Shown one piece after another: positions 61,771 through 64,000 of a stretch of 64,000 nt of DNA; the stretch's first letter is position 1; each line of letters begins with the position of its first letter. This DNA comes from Prunella strophiata (lineage: Eukaryota > Chordata > Aves > Passeriformes > Prunellidae): the NCBI GenBank assembly GCA_036583965.1, contig JAZBQD010000014.1:67486395-67550394 (forward strand). Reading direction: 5' to 3'. The notes beneath the pieces are model-generated. The model did not search any database, had not been told where the DNA came from, and saw only the letters and a program-made list of their open reading frames with translations. Both the position numbers and the translations under genes were made by a program.

Positions 61771-64000
61771 GTTGTAAAAGATCCTTTGGGAAAGTTAACA
61801 CAGGCATCCCATAGTTTTTGTGATCTGATAAGTAAAGATGAAACTGCTGGCACAAGAAAGGAGAGGTCAAGTGTTTCTCAGCATCCCCTATGAAGGTTTT
61901 ACTCAAAATTGTGAAAGCTCCTGGCACATCCCTGCTGAGGCTGCACCTTGAGCAGAAGGTGAGACTGTGGGATCCTTCAGCCAAACCACTTCATCTTCTT
62001 ATTTACCAGCCTTTAAATAAGTCACTGCTTGTCAAACTGCATTTTCAGCAGTGCTCAGGGACAAATTTTTAGGGCTCACAAGTTGGGCTGTGTTTATAAA
62101 ACTCCTCCATTCCTGCAGCTCACCCAAGATTTGAGAGCTGGTTGTTACCTTATTTTACCTCCATGTCAAAAAAGAGTGAAGAATCAATTCCTCCAGGGTT
62201 AACCAAGGAGGGAAATAAATAATTTTGTATGGGAAAATGCTGTAGACCAGTAATTTCTAAGAATAAAACATGAGTTCATTTACTATCATATCTTTCACAG
62301 AAATCTACCAGAAGTTGTGTTGGGTTTGGGTTCTTTTGATGGTAAAATCAACAGCTTAAAAAAAAAAAAAAAAAAAGAGAAATAAATATAAAGAATTCAG
62401 GAAATAATGTTTATTCTGAATCATAAAACTTCTTCCACATGTACTCATTTGTGTACTTCCACATTTGTGCACAGAAAACCTTAAAATTATTTTGGTGCAT
62501 GACCCAGAACACAGTCATTTCAATCAAATGGAGAAGGACAATGATGTCATAGTAAAGATCACTTTTCACATTTTTGGCCCATAGGTTCTCTCTTCATACC
62601 ATCCCTGGGTTTTCTTTCTCCACCTTCTTCCTCCTTGCATTTTCCCAAGTCTTGGCAGGATAGCCCAAGGGCTGTTCTAACCAGTGCCAGGTTGTTATTC
62701 CTGTTTGCACAGGAGAGGAGCTAATCCTGCAGAGCTTCTTGATAAAAATTAAAATTAAAGCTTTGTGCTAATCATTTCCTTCATGAACAGACCTTAGCTC
62801 CACATGGGATATCTGTATTTTTCCATTCAAAGATGTAAAGTAGTTTTGAAGTTTGAACATTTAAGAGCAGTTGAGCATCTGATCTGACAGACAGAAGAGG
62901 TCGTAGTCAAACTCCTCCCCTCAAATTCAACTTGAATTTAGCTGTTAGCAATTTACAATCAATTCCCTGGCTTGAATTGGTTGCCTTCTCTGATTAAATA
63001 AATTGAATCTCTCTAAAGCTAGAAGACCATTTTATATCCTTCTAATATAAAATGTAAATGTTACAATTAAAATATAAAAGGTAAATGATATATATGCCCT
63101 TCAACACTTATTCTGATGCCAATAAAACAAAGTCAAAGGTTTCAAACAAACCTTACTGAAAACTCATTTACAACACAATTATTTCTATGAAAATCAAGGG
63201 TACAAAGTACAATCTAAACAAAGTCTTTCACTTAGCAACTTGTTTTCTTTCCATAGGTTCCTATTCCAAATAGCAGCATTTACTGACATTTAGACATGCA
63301 GGAAATAACTAGTTTTGAATAGAGGTCTTGAATGTGGATGCAACTTACTGACATTGGCACATCCTGCTTGGGTTAGGATCTTGAAGATGGAAGAGACACA
63401 AAAATGGGATGAAAATAAGAGATCAAACCCTGATCTTTGCAAGGCACTCCCCTTTGAAGACTGTCTAGTAAAAATTACACAAAAGCTGTCCATCAGTTAT
63501 AACTTTGGGTGAATTCCTGCCTCAAAGCAGACTTTCCTGAAAAAATGTCAGAAAAATTCATGGGGTGTGAATGTCAAATCAGTGGAGTTTGATTTTTGAA
63601 GGATGTGGTTCAAATTTGACCTCATTTTTCAGGTGAGGCTCAGGCCATTATCTCAGCCAGTGGCAAAACAAGACAGTCCTATATGCAACACTTGAATTGT
63701 GATAGGATAATTCAGCTGGCAATGATCTAGTTCAACAGGCTGGTTGAAGTAGGGAGCAGGGCCAGCTAAGACCCTCCTTTATCTGTATAATTTCCAAGTT
63801 CTGAAAGTAGACAAATCACCAAGCCCTTTCACTATAAACTTTCCTATTTTTTCTGTCCCAGTCTTCAGGTTCATTCCAAATCATGAACTGCACAGGAAAA
63901 ATATTTGCTTAAGCAAATGACATAAAAACTCGGTGCCAAAACTTGACACGTGTTGAGCAATTCCTTACAAATTCTGCTGATGCTAATTGGTTATGAAGAT
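61771..64000. other. Unannotated terminal stretch
   Basis: No gene is recognised. An A19 tract lies at 62358-62376. The segment 61905-61990 is a little G+C-richer and could be a further part of a decayed repeat. The remainder is A+T-rich with short unbiased frames. Confidence 0.5.

Overview
This window is eukaryotic, A+T-rich, non-coding DNA, almost certainly from a bird and most likely a songbird (passerine). The evidence is at least eleven fragments of CR1-type LINE 3' ends, an LTR-like element whose layout I recognise from songbird genomes, a pentanucleotide (AATAG)n array joined to a CR1 tail, and many simple repeats and poly-A/poly-T tracts. No operon-like gene packing, rRNA, tRNA, CRISPR array or complete protein-coding gene is visible. 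The longest open frames (up to 153 codons) are chance frames or lie inside repeats. The window reads as an intergenic gene desert or the inside of a very large intron.

Layout. 1-3.2 kb: plain A+T-rich sequence. 3.24-3.80 kb: probable old solo LTR. 3.8-8.8 kb: unannotated sequence with one weak exon-like segment (5.4 kb) and a homeobox-motif-rich block (5.86-6.01 kb). 8.80-8.93 kb: (AATAG)n plus CR1 tail. 8.9-24 kb: mostly unique sequence, with a CR1 fragment at 12.6 kb, a regulatory-looking block at 13.4-13.7 kb, a T/G homopolymer junction at 16.9 kb and dinucleotide repeats at 20.3 and 22.1 kb. 24-40 kb: seven CR1 fragments on both strands, a 16-bp tandem repeat at 29.85 kb and an LTR-like block at 36.5-36.8 kb. 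41.58-41.77 kb: the best coding candidate, two short exon-like segments flanking a possible 78-bp intron, followed by a conserved-looking A+T-rich block. 43.6-43.8 kb: a promoter-like TATA segment. 51.8-52.1 kb: a strongly G-depleted stretch. 53.6 kb: CR1. 56.68-58.11 kb: a 3'-truncated LTR-like element carrying a 24-unit, 38-bp minisatellite, the most striking structure in the window. 58.9-61.8 kb: two more CR1 fragments and a (TG)n tract. The rest to 64 kb is unremarkable.

No multi-gene system can be supported. The most useful leads are the minisatellite expanded inside an LTR (57.03-57.97 kb), the exon-like pair at 41.6 kb and the strand-asymmetric segment near 52 kb. Repeat family assignments come from remembered family features, not from a database search.
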